Of a stretch of DNA of 64,000 nucleotides, positions 25,165 through 33,129 are shown piece by piece; the first letter of the stretch is position 1; each line of letters opens with the position of its first letter. Location: the NCBI RefSeq assembly GCF_900166625.1, contig NZ_LT800499.1, forward strand, positions 3,669,213 to 3,733,212. The letters are read 5' to 3'. Below the pieces are notes generated by a model. The model saw nothing but the letters and a program-made list of their open reading frames with translations, was not told the DNA's origin and made no database searches. Both the position numbers and the translations under genes were made by a program. Source of the stretch: Halobacillus massiliensis (GTDB lineage Bacteria; Bacillota; Bacilli; Bacillales; Halobacillaceae).

Positions 25165-25311
25165 TTAACCATTCATATTTTTATCAATTTGATTAAAAAT
25201 GTCGTTTAATTCCTTTTCAAGCTTTTTCATTAAATTTTCTGTTTCCCCATGCTGTTTCTCCATATAATCCTTTAAGCTTTCAAACTTCTTCGGCTGCTCT
25301 TCGTTGCTCAC
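25165..25311 (-). CDS. Small coiled-coil protein of unknown function
   Basis: 48 residues from GTG 25311, with AAGGGGGAATT 6-9 bases upstream. Charged and helical throughout (FESLKDYMEKQHGETEN, LMKKLEKELNDIFNQIDKN), with a heptad pattern that suggests a short coiled coil. No family is recognised. Good ribosome-binding site and codon use support it as a real gene. Confidence 0.6.
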   Translation of the reverse strand: MSNEEQPKKFESLKDYMEKQHGETENLMKKLEKELNDIFNQIDKNMNG

Positions 25312-25425
25312 TTGAATTCCCCCTTATTAGGTCTCCATTTATGTATAGTCTTTTTTAAAGAAATGGATACATAGTAAACCTAAGAATAAGATTAAAAAAG
25401 AGACCTGTAAGCAGAGGGAAATATA

Positions 25426-25731
25426 TTAAGAATCCCTCTTCATTTGAAGAGATAGGAGAATCTTTCCAGCAACTGCAAGTGCTAATCCAAGCAGCAATAA
25501 ATTTAAATAGTTCGTCGAGGTTTTCGGTAATTCCCCTCCTTCTTCAGCTTCCTTAAACACTTCTTTAAAGTCATCTTTTCTGATTAAAGCATGAATCCCT
25601 TTTGTTTTATCGACCACTTGTGAAACTTCATAATCCGTGGCTGCACTAAGATAAGCCAAAGCATTAGCTCGATCCATTCCATGCTCTTCTGAAAAGTAGT
25701 CAATAGAATCTCGCACGGCAAACTCTTGGTC
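25426..25731 (-). pseudogene. 3' remnant of a sortase-anchored acetamidase/formamidase-like protein
   Basis: The frame is open from just after a TAG at 25732-25734, with GTG 25716 as the only nearby start and no ribosome-binding site. The first 50 residues match the C-terminal end of acetamidase/formamidase enzymes (ALAYLSAATDYEVSQVVD). The end is a cell-wall sorting signal: LPKTST, a hydrophobic stretch (LNLLLLGLALAVAGKILLSL) and a positive tail (MKRDS). The LPxTS form is the class D sortase type. The whole catalytic N-terminal part is missing, and the terminator of the next gene upstream lies directly before it, so it is probably a decayed relic. Confidence 0.75.
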
Positions 25732-25742
25732 CTACACATCTA

Positions 25743-25777
25743 AAAAACCCAGAGAACCAAACATTCTCTGGGTTTTT
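25743..25777 (-). terminator. Terminator of the spore coat gene
   Basis: Perfect 14-bp stem AAAAACCCAGAGAA / TTCTCTGGGTTTTT with a 7-base loop. Confidence 0.92.
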
Positions 25778-25793
25778 CACACTGCCTTTTCTC

Positions 25794-26327
25794 TTAATCG
25801 TCGAATTCAGAAGACGGTATAGGCGTCGTTGGATCTAAGCAAAGAATTCCACAGAAGCAATTTAAATCTACTGTTAAACAGATCCCCGTAGCTTGCAGGT
25901 TTCTAATCGTATCTCCTGGGAAGAAATCGCAGATATTTTTGCCTTTATTGCTTGGGTCAGGCGTTTCGCCCTCACTATTAACTGGAAGCAATAGTTCTAA
26001 TTGAACACAGCACTTATGATCATCTACAAATTTCTTCGCTCGGAAAATAGGGGTTCTTACACATTGTAGTGACATGCCTGAGGCGTTAACAGGGGATGAG
26101 TAAATCCCACTTCCGATAAACGGTTCACAGTCGCCTTTACAGTAAAGGGCAAAGGGAATCGTAGTTGGCCTATTTCCATTAGAGGAAGGCGAAAGCAAAT
26201 CTGAAATAGATTGATCACACCCTGTATTGCAGCAGTCAGTGCCAGCTACTTCATTTTGAGCTTCTACAATTTTACGGACTGTTTCGCAGACACAGTTGTC
26301 AAAGCCTTTTCCTTTTCCACAGCTCAT
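25794..26327 (-). CDS. cotZ: Spore coat protein, CotY/CotZ family
   Basis: 177 residues rich in Cys (13-14 residues), beginning MSCGKGKGFDNCVCETVRKI, the usual start of CotY/CotZ/ExsY proteins. These Cys-rich proteins form the crust or exosporium basal layer and are cross-linked by disulfides. The body (CVRTPIFRAKKFVDDHKCCVQLELL) is typical. A strong ribosome-binding site (AAGGAGAG) and a probable sigma-K promoter precede it. No other coat genes are adjacent. Confidence 0.92.
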   Translation of the reverse strand: MSCGKGKGFDNCVCETVRKIVEAQNEVAGTDCCNTGCDQSISDLLSPSSNGNRPTTIPFALYCKGDCEPFIGSGIYSSPVNASGMSLQCVRTPIFRAKKFVDDHKCCVQLELLLPVNSEGETPDPSNKGKNICDFFPGDTIRNLQATGICLTVDLNCFCGILCLDPTTPIPSSEFDD

Positions 26328-26363
26328 TTTATTCTCTCCTTATTCATAAAATTGGTTCACTGA

Positions 26364-26372
26364 TACTATATG
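26364..26372 (-). promoter_or_regulatory. Probable sigma-K/sigma-E -10 element for the coat gene
   Basis: On the minus strand CATATAGTA fits the mother-cell -10 pattern CATANNNTA, 37-45 bases before the start codon. The -35 position is GC rather than AC, so the match is partial. Confidence 0.55.
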
Positions 26373-26617
26373 AATAGGGCAACAGGATGCCTGTATAATT
26401 GTCTATTTTTTATAGAAAATAGGATAGAGACACATAATCTCCTTAAAATGGGTGTATGGATATGGCTTTTTGTCCATTCATTTTAATTAAATTTTAATAC
26501 TATACAGTTAAGAAGGCTTTACTTGATAAAATCTTGTAATTCCTTCTTTCCTCGTGAAGGAAATGGAACCCTTCATCTCCTTTAAAATATAGCTTATTTA
26601 TTTGTATGCACGGAATA

Positions 26618-26656
26618 AATAACAACAGAGCAAGCAGCCCCTTCTCTGTTGTTATT
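26618..26656. other. Strong isolated hairpin in a 560-base gap
   Basis: A perfect 13-bp stem AATAACAACAGAG / CTCTGTTGTTATT with a 13-base loop. It lies about 290 bases upstream of the divergent coat gene and about 230 before the next plus-strand gene, with no gene to terminate. It could end a small RNA. Apart from the coat promoter, nothing else was found in 26328-26887, which is very AT-rich towards its right end. Confidence 0.45.
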
Positions 26657-26887
26657 TGCATGGGTCCATATTTATAAAAATAAGTTTTTATCTAGTCACA
26701 ACTGGCCACTAATTAACAGTTAATCATTTTATAGTTTTAATATATTTTTGATTCTTCCAGACTTTTTACATGGATAAAAATCACTATTTTTAATTTTAAT
26801 TACCTAAATTATGCAATAATCCTAAGATATTGATTGATCAAGTTGAAAATTCTTTTATACTGAAGAATAGAACGACTTGAAAGGATC

Positions 26888-27325
26888 GTGATTTTATTGC
26901 TTTATATTTGGCATATTGAGAAAATCATTCAAGATACATTAGAAAAACACAAATTAAGTAAGTATATAAAATATGAAGCTAACAACGCTCTGCCTTCACC
27001 TATGAGCTTTAATATTTCCTATAATACAATTACTTTTAATTATCTTGAAGTGAATGGATACATGAGCAAAATCAAAGTAAAGGAAACCGAAGAGAATTTT
27101 GTAAAAATTATGATTTACCATGAAATCGGGTATTTTCTCACATTTCGAAAACATAGTCATGACCTCAGGACGCTGATGTACGGAGAAGATGACGAGGTGG
27201 AGGCCCTTAAGACAGAGATTGAAGCCAATGCCTGGGAATACGGAAGAACAATGGTGCCTGAGGAGCTTCTGGAATCATATGATCAAGTGCGTGAAAAAGA
27301 TAAAATGTTAATTAAAGGACTTTAA
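26888..27325 (+). CDS. Zincin-like protein with altered HExxH motif (HEIGY)
   Basis: 145 residues from GTG 26888, with GAAAGGATC upstream. Residues 78-82 read H-E-I-G-Y at the place and in the hydrophobic context (IYHEIGYFLTF) of the zinc-protease helix HEIGH; the third ligand candidate is in EIEANAWEYG near residue 113. The arrangement resembles ImmA/IrrE-like peptidases. Loss of the second His predicts no normal peptidase activity, unless Tyr substitutes. It stands alone, with its own terminator. Confidence 0.6.
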   Translation: MILLLYIWHIEKIIQDTLEKHKLSKYIKYEANNALPSPMSFNISYNTITFNYLEVNGYMSKIKVKETEENFVKIMIYHEIGYFLTFRKHSHDLRTLMYGEDDEVEALKTEIEANAWEYGRTMVPEELLESYDQVREKDKMLIKGL

Positions 27326-27358
27326 AAAAGGGAACCCTGGCGCAGGGATCCCTTTTTT
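27324..27358. terminator. Bidirectional terminator
   Basis: AAAAAAGGGA-CCCTG / CAGGG-CCCTTTTTT with an internal mismatch, between the convergent HEIGY protein and flavin oxidoreductase genes. Confidence 0.85.
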
Positions 27359-27364
27359 CACAAA

Positions 27365-28468
27365 TTAATACAATTTTTTCAAAGATGTTTTTTCAAATGG
27401 ATTCAGGTCGTCTTCTCGACCTTCCTTCACTTTTCTTACCCACTCGGGATCCATCAATAAAGAACGACCGATAGCAATTAGATCAAATTCTTCGTTTTCC
27501 AGTTTTTCAATAAGGCCGTTCAGACTAGTGGTTTCTGCACTGCTGAAGCTTGTGAATTCTCCATTAAGACCTACAGACCCTACAGAAATAACCGGCTTTC
27601 CTGTGATCTTCTTGGTCCATCCTGCCAAGTTTAAGTCTGAACCTTCAAATTCCGGCTCCCAGAATCGGCGTGTGGAACAGTGGAAAATATCAACACCAGC
27701 CTCAACGAGCGGCTGAAGGAATTTTTCAAGCTCTTCCGGAGTCTTCGCCAGCTTCGCTTCATAATCGTTCATTTTCCACTGAGAAAAGCGGAAAATAATC
27801 GGAAAATCAGGTCCGACTTCACGACGGCAGGCTTCGATCACCTCAACTGCGAACTGAGTTCTACCAACAAGGTCACCACCATAGCGGTCTGTGCGTTTAT
27901 TTGTCTGCTCCCAGAAAAACTGGTCGATCAAATAGCCATGAGCGCCGTGAAGCTCTATTCCATCAAAGCCGAGTCGTTTTGCATCAGCTGCTGCCTGTGC
28001 ATAGGCTTCTACAAGACCGATGACTTCTTCTTCTGTTAACGGTTCGGTTACTTGCTCACCATTAAGGCTTAACCCTGAAGGACCGACAGGCAGAGCTTCT
28101 TCGTTAGGAAGTTCCCCTTTTTTGCGCGTCATCCCTACATGCCACAGCTGTGGGACAATTTTACCTCCCGCTTCATGAACTTGTTTAACGACGTTCGCCC
28201 AGCCTTTTAAAGATTCTTCGCCATGAAAAAGCGGAATACTGTCACCAGAAACAGAGCTTGGATGATTAATACCGGTTCCTTCTGTAACGATTAGGCCTAC
28301 TTCGTTTTCCGCACGACGTCTGTAGTAAGCCGCCACATCTTCTCCCGGTACACCATTTGGTGAAAAACCGCGTGTCATCGGTGCCATTACCGTTCTATTT
28401 GTTAAATGTAATTTATCGCTGTTAAATGTTTGAAATAATGATTGAGTCGCTGTAGTAGTATTGCTCAT
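27365..28468 (-). CDS. NADH:flavin oxidoreductase, Old Yellow Enzyme family
   Basis: 367 residues from ATG 28468; an upstream in-frame GTG lies within the ribosome-binding site AAGGAGGA. It is a single-domain FMN TIM barrel. The FMN/substrate segment is GIELHGAHGYLIDQFF near residue 175, followed by NKRTDRYGG, and the N-terminus has NRTVMAPMTRG. Enzymes of this type reduce alpha,beta-unsaturated carbonyls, nitroesters or xenobiotics. It is monocistronic, without a nearby regulator. Confidence 0.9.
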   Translation of the reverse strand: MSNTTTATQSLFQTFNSDKLHLTNRTVMAPMTRGFSPNGVPGEDVAAYYRRRAENEVGLIVTEGTGINHPSSVSGDSIPLFHGEESLKGWANVVKQVHEAGGKIVPQLWHVGMTRKKGELPNEEALPVGPSGLSLNGEQVTEPLTEEEVIGLVEAYAQAAADAKRLGFDGIELHGAHGYLIDQFFWEQTNKRTDRYGGDLVGRTQFAVEVIEACRREVGPDFPIIFRFSQWKMNDYEAKLAKTPEELEKFLQPLVEAGVDIFHCSTRRFWEPEFEGSDLNLAGWTKKITGKPVISVGSVGLNGEFTSFSSAETTSLNGLIEKLENEEFDLIAIGRSLLMDPEWVRKVKEGREDDLNPFEKTSLKKLY

Positions 28469-28581
28469 TGATTTTTCCTCCTTCACAGGGTGTATTTGAA
28501 ATTATTGCAAATTCCCTGCAGAAAGGAAAGAAATCTGTTTGAAGTTAATACCCACCTTCATTTGACTTTCCCAAGCTATAT

Positions 28582-29217
28582 TTATGCCGTATAAATCCTA
28601 TGTGAAGGAAGCTCAAGCATTGTCAGTTTCCAGCCATAGGCAGCCCCCGTATCGATATCCACCTGATCTTCAATATAGGCAATTTCTCTTACCGGTGTAT
28701 GACCATGAACAACCGTTTTACCAAGCCCTACTCTTTCATTGTGCCTTGTCCAAATCATCGTGTCCTTTTCCTGGTCTTCTAACGGAATACCCGGCTTAAG
28801 TCCAGCATGAACAAAAATGTAGTCATTCGTTTCGAAGTAGAGCTTTAAGTTGTCCTCCAGCCATTGCTGGTCACTCTTCATATCTTGAGATGCGCCTTCA
28901 TAAGACTTTATCGTTTTTGATGCTCCATTCATTTCCCAAAGTCTATTGGCCCGGGAGTCATACGGAGCCCTGATAAACATATCATCATGATTCCCCATTA
29001 TGGCAACGGCTCTATCTTTTTCAACTAGCTGTTTTACTCTCGCAACAACATCTTTTGACTTTGGACCCCTGTCCACATAATCTCCAAGTAAAACTAATTG
29101 GTCTTCAATAGGATTATAGGAGGCTTGTTTTAAGACTTCTTCCAGCTTATCAATTTCTCCATGGATGTCTGAGACGATAAGGTACCTTAGTGGATCCTTA
29201 ACATAATCGGCACTCAT
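28582..29217 (-). CDS. PPP-family metallophosphatase (Ser/Thr phosphatase / Ap4A hydrolase-like)
   Basis: 211 residues from ATG 29217, with GGGAGGAATT upstream. All PPP motifs are present: SDIHGE, LLGDYVDRGPKS, IMGNHDDMF, FVHAGLKPG and VVHGHTPV. The length and the lack of extra domains fit the small bacterial PrpA/ApaH-like group, which remove phosphate from proteins or cleave dinucleotides. The gene stands alone. Confidence 0.88.
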   Translation of the reverse strand: MSADYVKDPLRYLIVSDIHGEIDKLEEVLKQASYNPIEDQLVLLGDYVDRGPKSKDVVARVKQLVEKDRAVAIMGNHDDMFIRAPYDSRANRLWEMNGASKTIKSYEGASQDMKSDQQWLEDNLKLYFETNDYIFVHAGLKPGIPLEDQEKDTMIWTRHNERVGLGKTVVHGHTPVREIAYIEDQVDIDTGAAYGWKLTMLELPSHRIYTA

Positions 29218-29319
29218 CAAGAATTCCTCCCAAAATAATGATGGTTATATTTACCACCTTTTGAGGTGAAATTAACCTCTTTTGAATAAAAGACATAGGG
29301 AAAGTATGCTAAAAGACTG

Positions 29320-29766
29320 TCACTTTATGGGTTTAAACAGTGAACTAAGAAATCCTTTTATTCCGCCTTCCTGATTTCCTTCATCTTTAGACACTTTTTC
29401 AATTTTCAATTCCACATCTTCTTTTTCAATCGCATAATCGACTGTCAAAACTGCACCAACATCCGTCTCTGCCTCCTGATTGGAAACAGTCGTGTGCTGA
29501 ATACTATTTTTAGCAGCTATCTGACGATAAGGCTTGCGGAAACGATAGCTCACTTTTCCATTTAGCAGCAGTTTTGCATCCTTATGCTTTTTCATGGCCT
29601 GTGATAGCTCATTTATTCCTTGCTTTTGCATGACTTGACCTTTTGTTAAGACAAGGACGATCCGTTCCCTTAGTGTACCGAGGTATTGCTTGCGTTCTGC
29701 TGGCTTTGTCTGCCTGCTGCCATATATACCTTCCTGCAAATAATCGTCAACGTTAGGTTTTTTCAT
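29320..29766 (-). CDS. YueI family protein (DUF1694)
   Basis: 148 residues. The N-terminus (DDYLQEGIYGSRQTKPAERKQYLGTLRERIVL) and the LTKGQV-x-x-L..AM..H segment are typical of YueI, a conserved Firmicute protein of unknown function. There is no signal peptide or membrane helix. The last residues (GFLSSLFKPIK) are an amphipathic tail. Confidence 0.85.
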   Translation of the reverse strand: MKKPNVDDYLQEGIYGSRQTKPAERKQYLGTLRERIVLVLTKGQVMQKQGINELSQAMKKHKDAKLLLNGKVSYRFRKPYRQIAAKNSIQHTTVSNQEAETDVGAVLTVDYAIEKEDVELKIEKVSKDEGNQEGGIKGFLSSLFKPIK

Positions 29767-30131
29767 GATGATTCTCCTTACTCTTTACATTTCATCTCCA
29801 TTATTTATGTCCTATCCTCGCATATCTTTATTCGGGGCTCAAATAAAAAAACTTTCAAAGAAGGGCTGAAAGTTTTTCTAAAGATCTGGCAGCTGATCTT
29901 TCTGCGAATGTTGTTTAATGGGAAATCTAAAGCAGCAAACCAGCCAATAATCAGCCAGCCTAACAATAGATTTGCAATTCGATTATGCTTTTTCTTTTTT
30001 ACAGATAAATATGATGGGATTGAAAATTGACTAGAAAGGATACTAGGTCTTGTTACCTTCCTTTTATAAGCATAAGGAGCTATATCCATAACCATTATTA
30101 AAATCATGTTTTTGAAGAAATTGAATTAAGA
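29767..30131. other. 365-base gap with a minus-strand terminator
   Basis: The perfect 11-bp hairpin AAAAACTTTCA / TGAAAGTTTTT (29847-29877), followed by seven T on the minus strand, ends a minus-strand transcript, probably that of the gene at 30132-30680. A 100-residue frame (29805-30107) reads through the hairpin and has no ribosome-binding site, so I do not call it. Otherwise nothing was recognised. Confidence 0.5.
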
Positions 30132-30680
30132 TTATTTTTCTACTATCACTTCATCTATCTTCTCACCAAGATGCCTCCCCGGCTTATCAAGCAGGGCGAG
30201 TATTTTTTGACCCTCTTTTAAATCCAGAATGGAGATTTCTCCATCGCTTTCTTCCATTAAGTGGACGCTGGATGATTTTTGCAGAGTAGCTGAAATTGTC
30301 TGTTCTCCCCTGCCAGCTTCTACTCTTACAAATGGACGCTTTTCTATTTTCACACGGCCAATAGCAATCTCCCGCTCGGATTCTTCATCCGTGATTTTCA
30401 GCTTTTTGCCTGGCTGCAGTTCATGAAGGTAATAGGTTTTTTCTTCCTGATAAAGATACTGATGGAAGGAGCCGCAGTTTAATCGAAACGGACGTGGTGG
30501 ATAACCATCTGACTCGCGGTTCTCAGCAAGTACTTTAACGTATCCATGGCCAGTATTGCCGACATATACACCGTCTGTCGGTTTTAAAATATCAATAAAA
30601 TCAAGGCAGACTCTCATACCGTCACCAATTTCTTCAATCTTAGTTATTTCCACAAACTCATTTCTCTTTTCATTAACCAT
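30132..30680 (-). CDS. C-terminal half of archaeal-type 3-dehydroquinate synthase (DHQS-II), stand-alone
   Basis: 182 residues. The segments GVYVGNTGHGYVKVLAE, RPFRLNCGSFHQYL, IGRVKIEKRPFVRVEA and DKPGRHLGEKIDEVIVEK match the C-terminal region of the archaeal aroB-alternative protein (MJ1249 type), normally about 330-380 residues. The N-terminal part of that enzyme, which carries the catalytic Lys region and the start of the NAD site, is absent, and no coding remnant lies upstream. A proper start with GGAGGCGG upstream suggests an intact gene. It probably has a different task from dehydroquinate synthesis. Confidence 0.7.
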   Translation of the reverse strand: MVNEKRNEFVEITKIEEIGDGMRVCLDFIDILKPTDGVYVGNTGHGYVKVLAENRESDGYPPRPFRLNCGSFHQYLYQEEKTYYLHELQPGKKLKITDEESEREIAIGRVKIEKRPFVRVEAGRGEQTISATLQKSSSVHLMEESDGEISILDLKEGQKILALLDKPGRHLGEKIDEVIVEK

Positions 30681-30780
30681 TCAATTCCGCCTCCTTTTTC
30701 TCTACTTCTCATTGTCCTATTAGATCTCCTCATTTGTCCAATGATGATTAATAGATTTTTGAATATTCCACATAAATATA

Positions 30781-30809
30781 TTGACGAACTCTAAATTTAT
30801 TGCTATGAT
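30781..30809 (+). promoter_or_regulatory. Sigma-A promoter of the S-box operon
   Basis: TTGACG, exactly 17 bases, TATGAT. The SAM riboswitch begins 27 bases after the -10 box. Confidence 0.85.
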
Positions 30810-30835
30810 CACAACTAACTTAATAAATGACGTAA

Positions 30836-30992
30836 TTCTTATCCAGAGAGGTGGAGGGACTGGCCCTGTGAAGCCCGGCAACCGCTATTTTTAATAGCAA
30901 GGTGCCAAATCCTACCGAGCTTATGTTCGGGAAGATAAGAGAATGATAATATCTCTTGAACCTCTCTATTGTTATAAATAGAGAGGTTTTTT
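30836..30992 (+). promoter_or_regulatory. SAM-I (S-box) riboswitch 1 with terminator
   Basis: The aptamer (30836-30943) has the conserved blocks CTTATCCAGAGAGG, GGAGGGACTGGCCC, GAAGCCCGGCAACC, AAGGTGCCAAATCC and the closing P1 strand GATAAGAG. It is followed by a perfect 12-bp terminator, AACCTCTCTATT / AATAGAGAGGTT plus T run (30959-30992). SAM binding should favour P1 and so the terminator, stopping transcription when SAM is plentiful. Confidence 0.93.
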
Positions 30993-31004
30993 AATTGAAT
31001 AATA

Positions 31005-31152
31005 TTCTTATCCAGAGAGGCAGAGGGACTGGCCCGACGACGCCCGGCAACCTTCAGACAAGTTCTGAAAAGGTGCTAATTCCTGCAGGAGAAATCCTGA
31101 AAAGATAAGAAGAGTCTGAACAGCTCTCTTCTTATTTAGAAGAGAGCTGTTT
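31005..31152 (+). promoter_or_regulatory. SAM-I (S-box) riboswitch 2 with terminator, in tandem
   Basis: A second complete aptamer (31005-31112) has CTTATCCAGAGAGG, GAGGGACTGGCCC, GCCCGGCAACC, AAGGTGCTAATTCC and AAGATAAG, and its own terminator AACAGCTCTCTTCT / AGAAGAGAGCTGTT (31119-31151). It starts 13 bases after the T run of the first one. The variable arms differ from those of the first aptamer, so it is not a very recent duplication. It lies 34 bases before the acetoacetyl-CoA synthetase start. Confidence 0.93.
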
Positions 31153-31185
31153 CTATTCCAAGAGCAAAAAAAAGGAGCTTTAACC

Positions 31186-33129
31186 ATGACATTAACTGTA
31201 ACCTCTAAGCGTTCTTCCTATTTATGGGAGCCATCTGAAGAGCGTTTAAATGAATCAAATATAAAAGCATTTGCCGAGCTGGCTGAACAGCCTTTATTTC
31301 CATATGAACGACTGCACCGCTGGTCAACTACCCGGCTTGATGAGTTTTGGTCTAACGTCTGGGACTTTGCCGGCGTTATTGGTGAAAAGGGCCGTACTAT
31401 TTACACTCCTTCTACTTCGATGCCTGATGCTGAATGGTTTCCTCATGCACGTTTGAATTTTGCAGAAAACCTTCTTCGCGGTTCGGTGGACAGGATTGCA
31501 GCCTATGAAGCCGATGAAAATGGTGTAACACGCAGCATCACATTAAAAGAATTAAAAGAAGCTGTCGCAAAAGCTCAGGAAGGTCTTAAAAAACTAGGTA
31601 TTAGAAAAGGGGACTGTGTAGCCGGCATTACAACTAACGATATTCACGGGCTTACCGCGTTAATCGCTGCTGCTTCCTTAGGGGCAATATGGACGTCCTG
31701 TTCTCCTGACTTCGGGACAAAAGGAATCGTTGACCGCATCGGACAGGTAAAACCAAAAGTGCTCATCTCAACACTACATTACCAATACAAAGAGAAACCT
31801 TATAATATTGAAGAAAAAGTTAAAGAAACGGCGGACAGCCTTGAAGGGCTGCAAGCTGTTGTTACTTTAAATGGAAACACAGATCTGGCCGGTGTAAAGA
31901 CATTAAGCTGGGAAGAACTTTGCGACAATAAAGCAGTTGAACCTGTTTTCACCCCCACCGGTTTTAATGACCCGCTCTATATTTTATATACATCAGGAAC
32001 AACAGGGCTCCCTAAAGCAATTGTTCATTCTGCCGGAGGGACACTGCTTCAGCATGTAAAGGAACACCAGCTGCACTGTGATGTTAAAAAGAATGATGTG
32101 CTGTTTTGGTATTCCAATACAGCCTGGATGATGTACCCCTGGTTAGTTACAGGATTAGCCAGTGAAGCAGCCCTTCTTTTATATGACGGCTCACCTGTAA
32201 GATCTGATAACCTTTCCCACCTTTGGGATATCGCAGAGGAAGTCGGGGTCACCCATTTTGGTACAAGTCCTAAGTATTTAGAAACACTCGCTAAAGCCGG
32301 TGTGCACTTAAAAGAAACACATGCTCTTCCCTGTTTGAAAAGCATTTTGTCTTGCGGAGCTCCGCTGGCTCCCGAGCAGTATGACTGGGTTTATCAAACG
32401 ATAAAACAAGACCTCTTCCTTGCTTCGATCTCCGGAGGGACGGAAATCATTGGCTGCTTTGTTATGGGGTCACCGGTTCACGCTGTTAAACGAGGAGAAA
32501 TTGCCTGTAAAGCATTAGGCATGGCCGTTGACGTATTCGATGAAAGAGGGGCTTCTGTTTATGAAGAAAAAGCTGACTTAGTCTGTACCCAGCCTTTTCC
32601 GAGCATGCCGATTACCTTCTTTGGAGAGGGTGGAGATGAAAGGTACCGAAAAAGTTACTTTTCAAAACGTCCAGGGATATGGACACATGGGGATCTAGCG
32701 GAACAGACCATTGATGAGGCTTTTGTCATCTACGGTCGTGCCGACACCACTTTAAATCCAGGCGGTGTAAGAATCGGAACCGCCGAAATATATCGGGCCG
32801 TTGACCATATTCGCGATGTAAAGGATTCAATAGTCTTTGGCCATCCAAAAGAAAATGATGAAGAGATCATTCTTTGTGTCGTCACTGATCACTTGAGCAA
32901 TACTTTAGCAGGAGAAATTCGCCATAAAATCCGGGCAGCCGCTTCACCTCGGCACGTGCCGAAGGCCATATATCAAGTCAGTGAAATTCCTTACACGATT
33001 AATGGCAAAAAGGTTGAAGGAGCTGCTAAATCGGCAGCTTCAGGAAAAAAGGCAAGTAATGAAGCCTCACTGAGAAACCCATCCAGCTTGCAGGCATTCC
33101 GGCAGCTTTTAGAAAAGGAGTATTTTTAA
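31186..33129 (+). CDS. Acetoacetyl-CoA synthetase-like acyl-CoA ligase
   Basis: 647 residues, the size of AacS. The ANL-family P-loop is YTSGTTGLPKAIVHS near residue 267, the adenylate motif is SISGGTEIIG, and the C-terminal domain carries the catalytic Lys in YTINGKKVEG. The N-terminus (LWEPSEERLNESNIKAF) and NFAENLLRG are typical of acetoacetyl-CoA synthetase. It would activate acetoacetate or a related short oxo-acid with ATP and CoA. It is the first gene behind the two SAM riboswitches and overlaps the thiolase by one base. Confidence 0.88.
   Translation: MTLTVTSKRSSYLWEPSEERLNESNIKAFAELAEQPLFPYERLHRWSTTRLDEFWSNVWDFAGVIGEKGRTIYTPSTSMPDAEWFPHARLNFAENLLRGSVDRIAAYEADENGVTRSITLKELKEAVAKAQEGLKKLGIRKGDCVAGITTNDIHGLTALIAAASLGAIWTSCSPDFGTKGIVDRIGQVKPKVLISTLHYQYKEKPYNIEEKVKETADSLEGLQAVVTLNGNTDLAGVKTLSWEELCDNKAVEPVFTPTGFNDPLYILYTSGTTGLPKAIVHSAGGTLLQHVKEHQLHCDVKKNDVLFWYSNTAWMMYPWLVTGLASEAALLLYDGSPVRSDNLSHLWDIAEEVGVTHFGTSPKYLETLAKAGVHLKETHALPCLKSILSCGAPLAPEQYDWVYQTIKQDLFLASISGGTEIIGCFVMGSPVHAVKRGEIACKALGMAVDVFDERGASVYEEKADLVCTQPFPSMPITFFGEGGDERYRKSYFSKRPGIWTHGDLAEQTIDEAFVIYGRADTTLNPGGVRIGTAEIYRAVDHIRDVKDSIVFGHPKENDEEIILCVVTDHLSNTLAGEIRHKIRAAASPRHVPKAIYQVSEIPYTINGKKVEGAAKSAASGKKASNEASLRNPSSLQAFRQLLEKEYF

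Noticed and set aside
27680-28039. 119-residue plus-strand frame with His/Cys residues
   Set aside because: Lies wholly antisense to the Old Yellow Enzyme gene, which has clear motifs.
29805-30107. 100-residue minus-strand frame with one hydrophobic segment
   Set aside because: It reads through a strong terminator hairpin, and its start has no ribosome-binding site.
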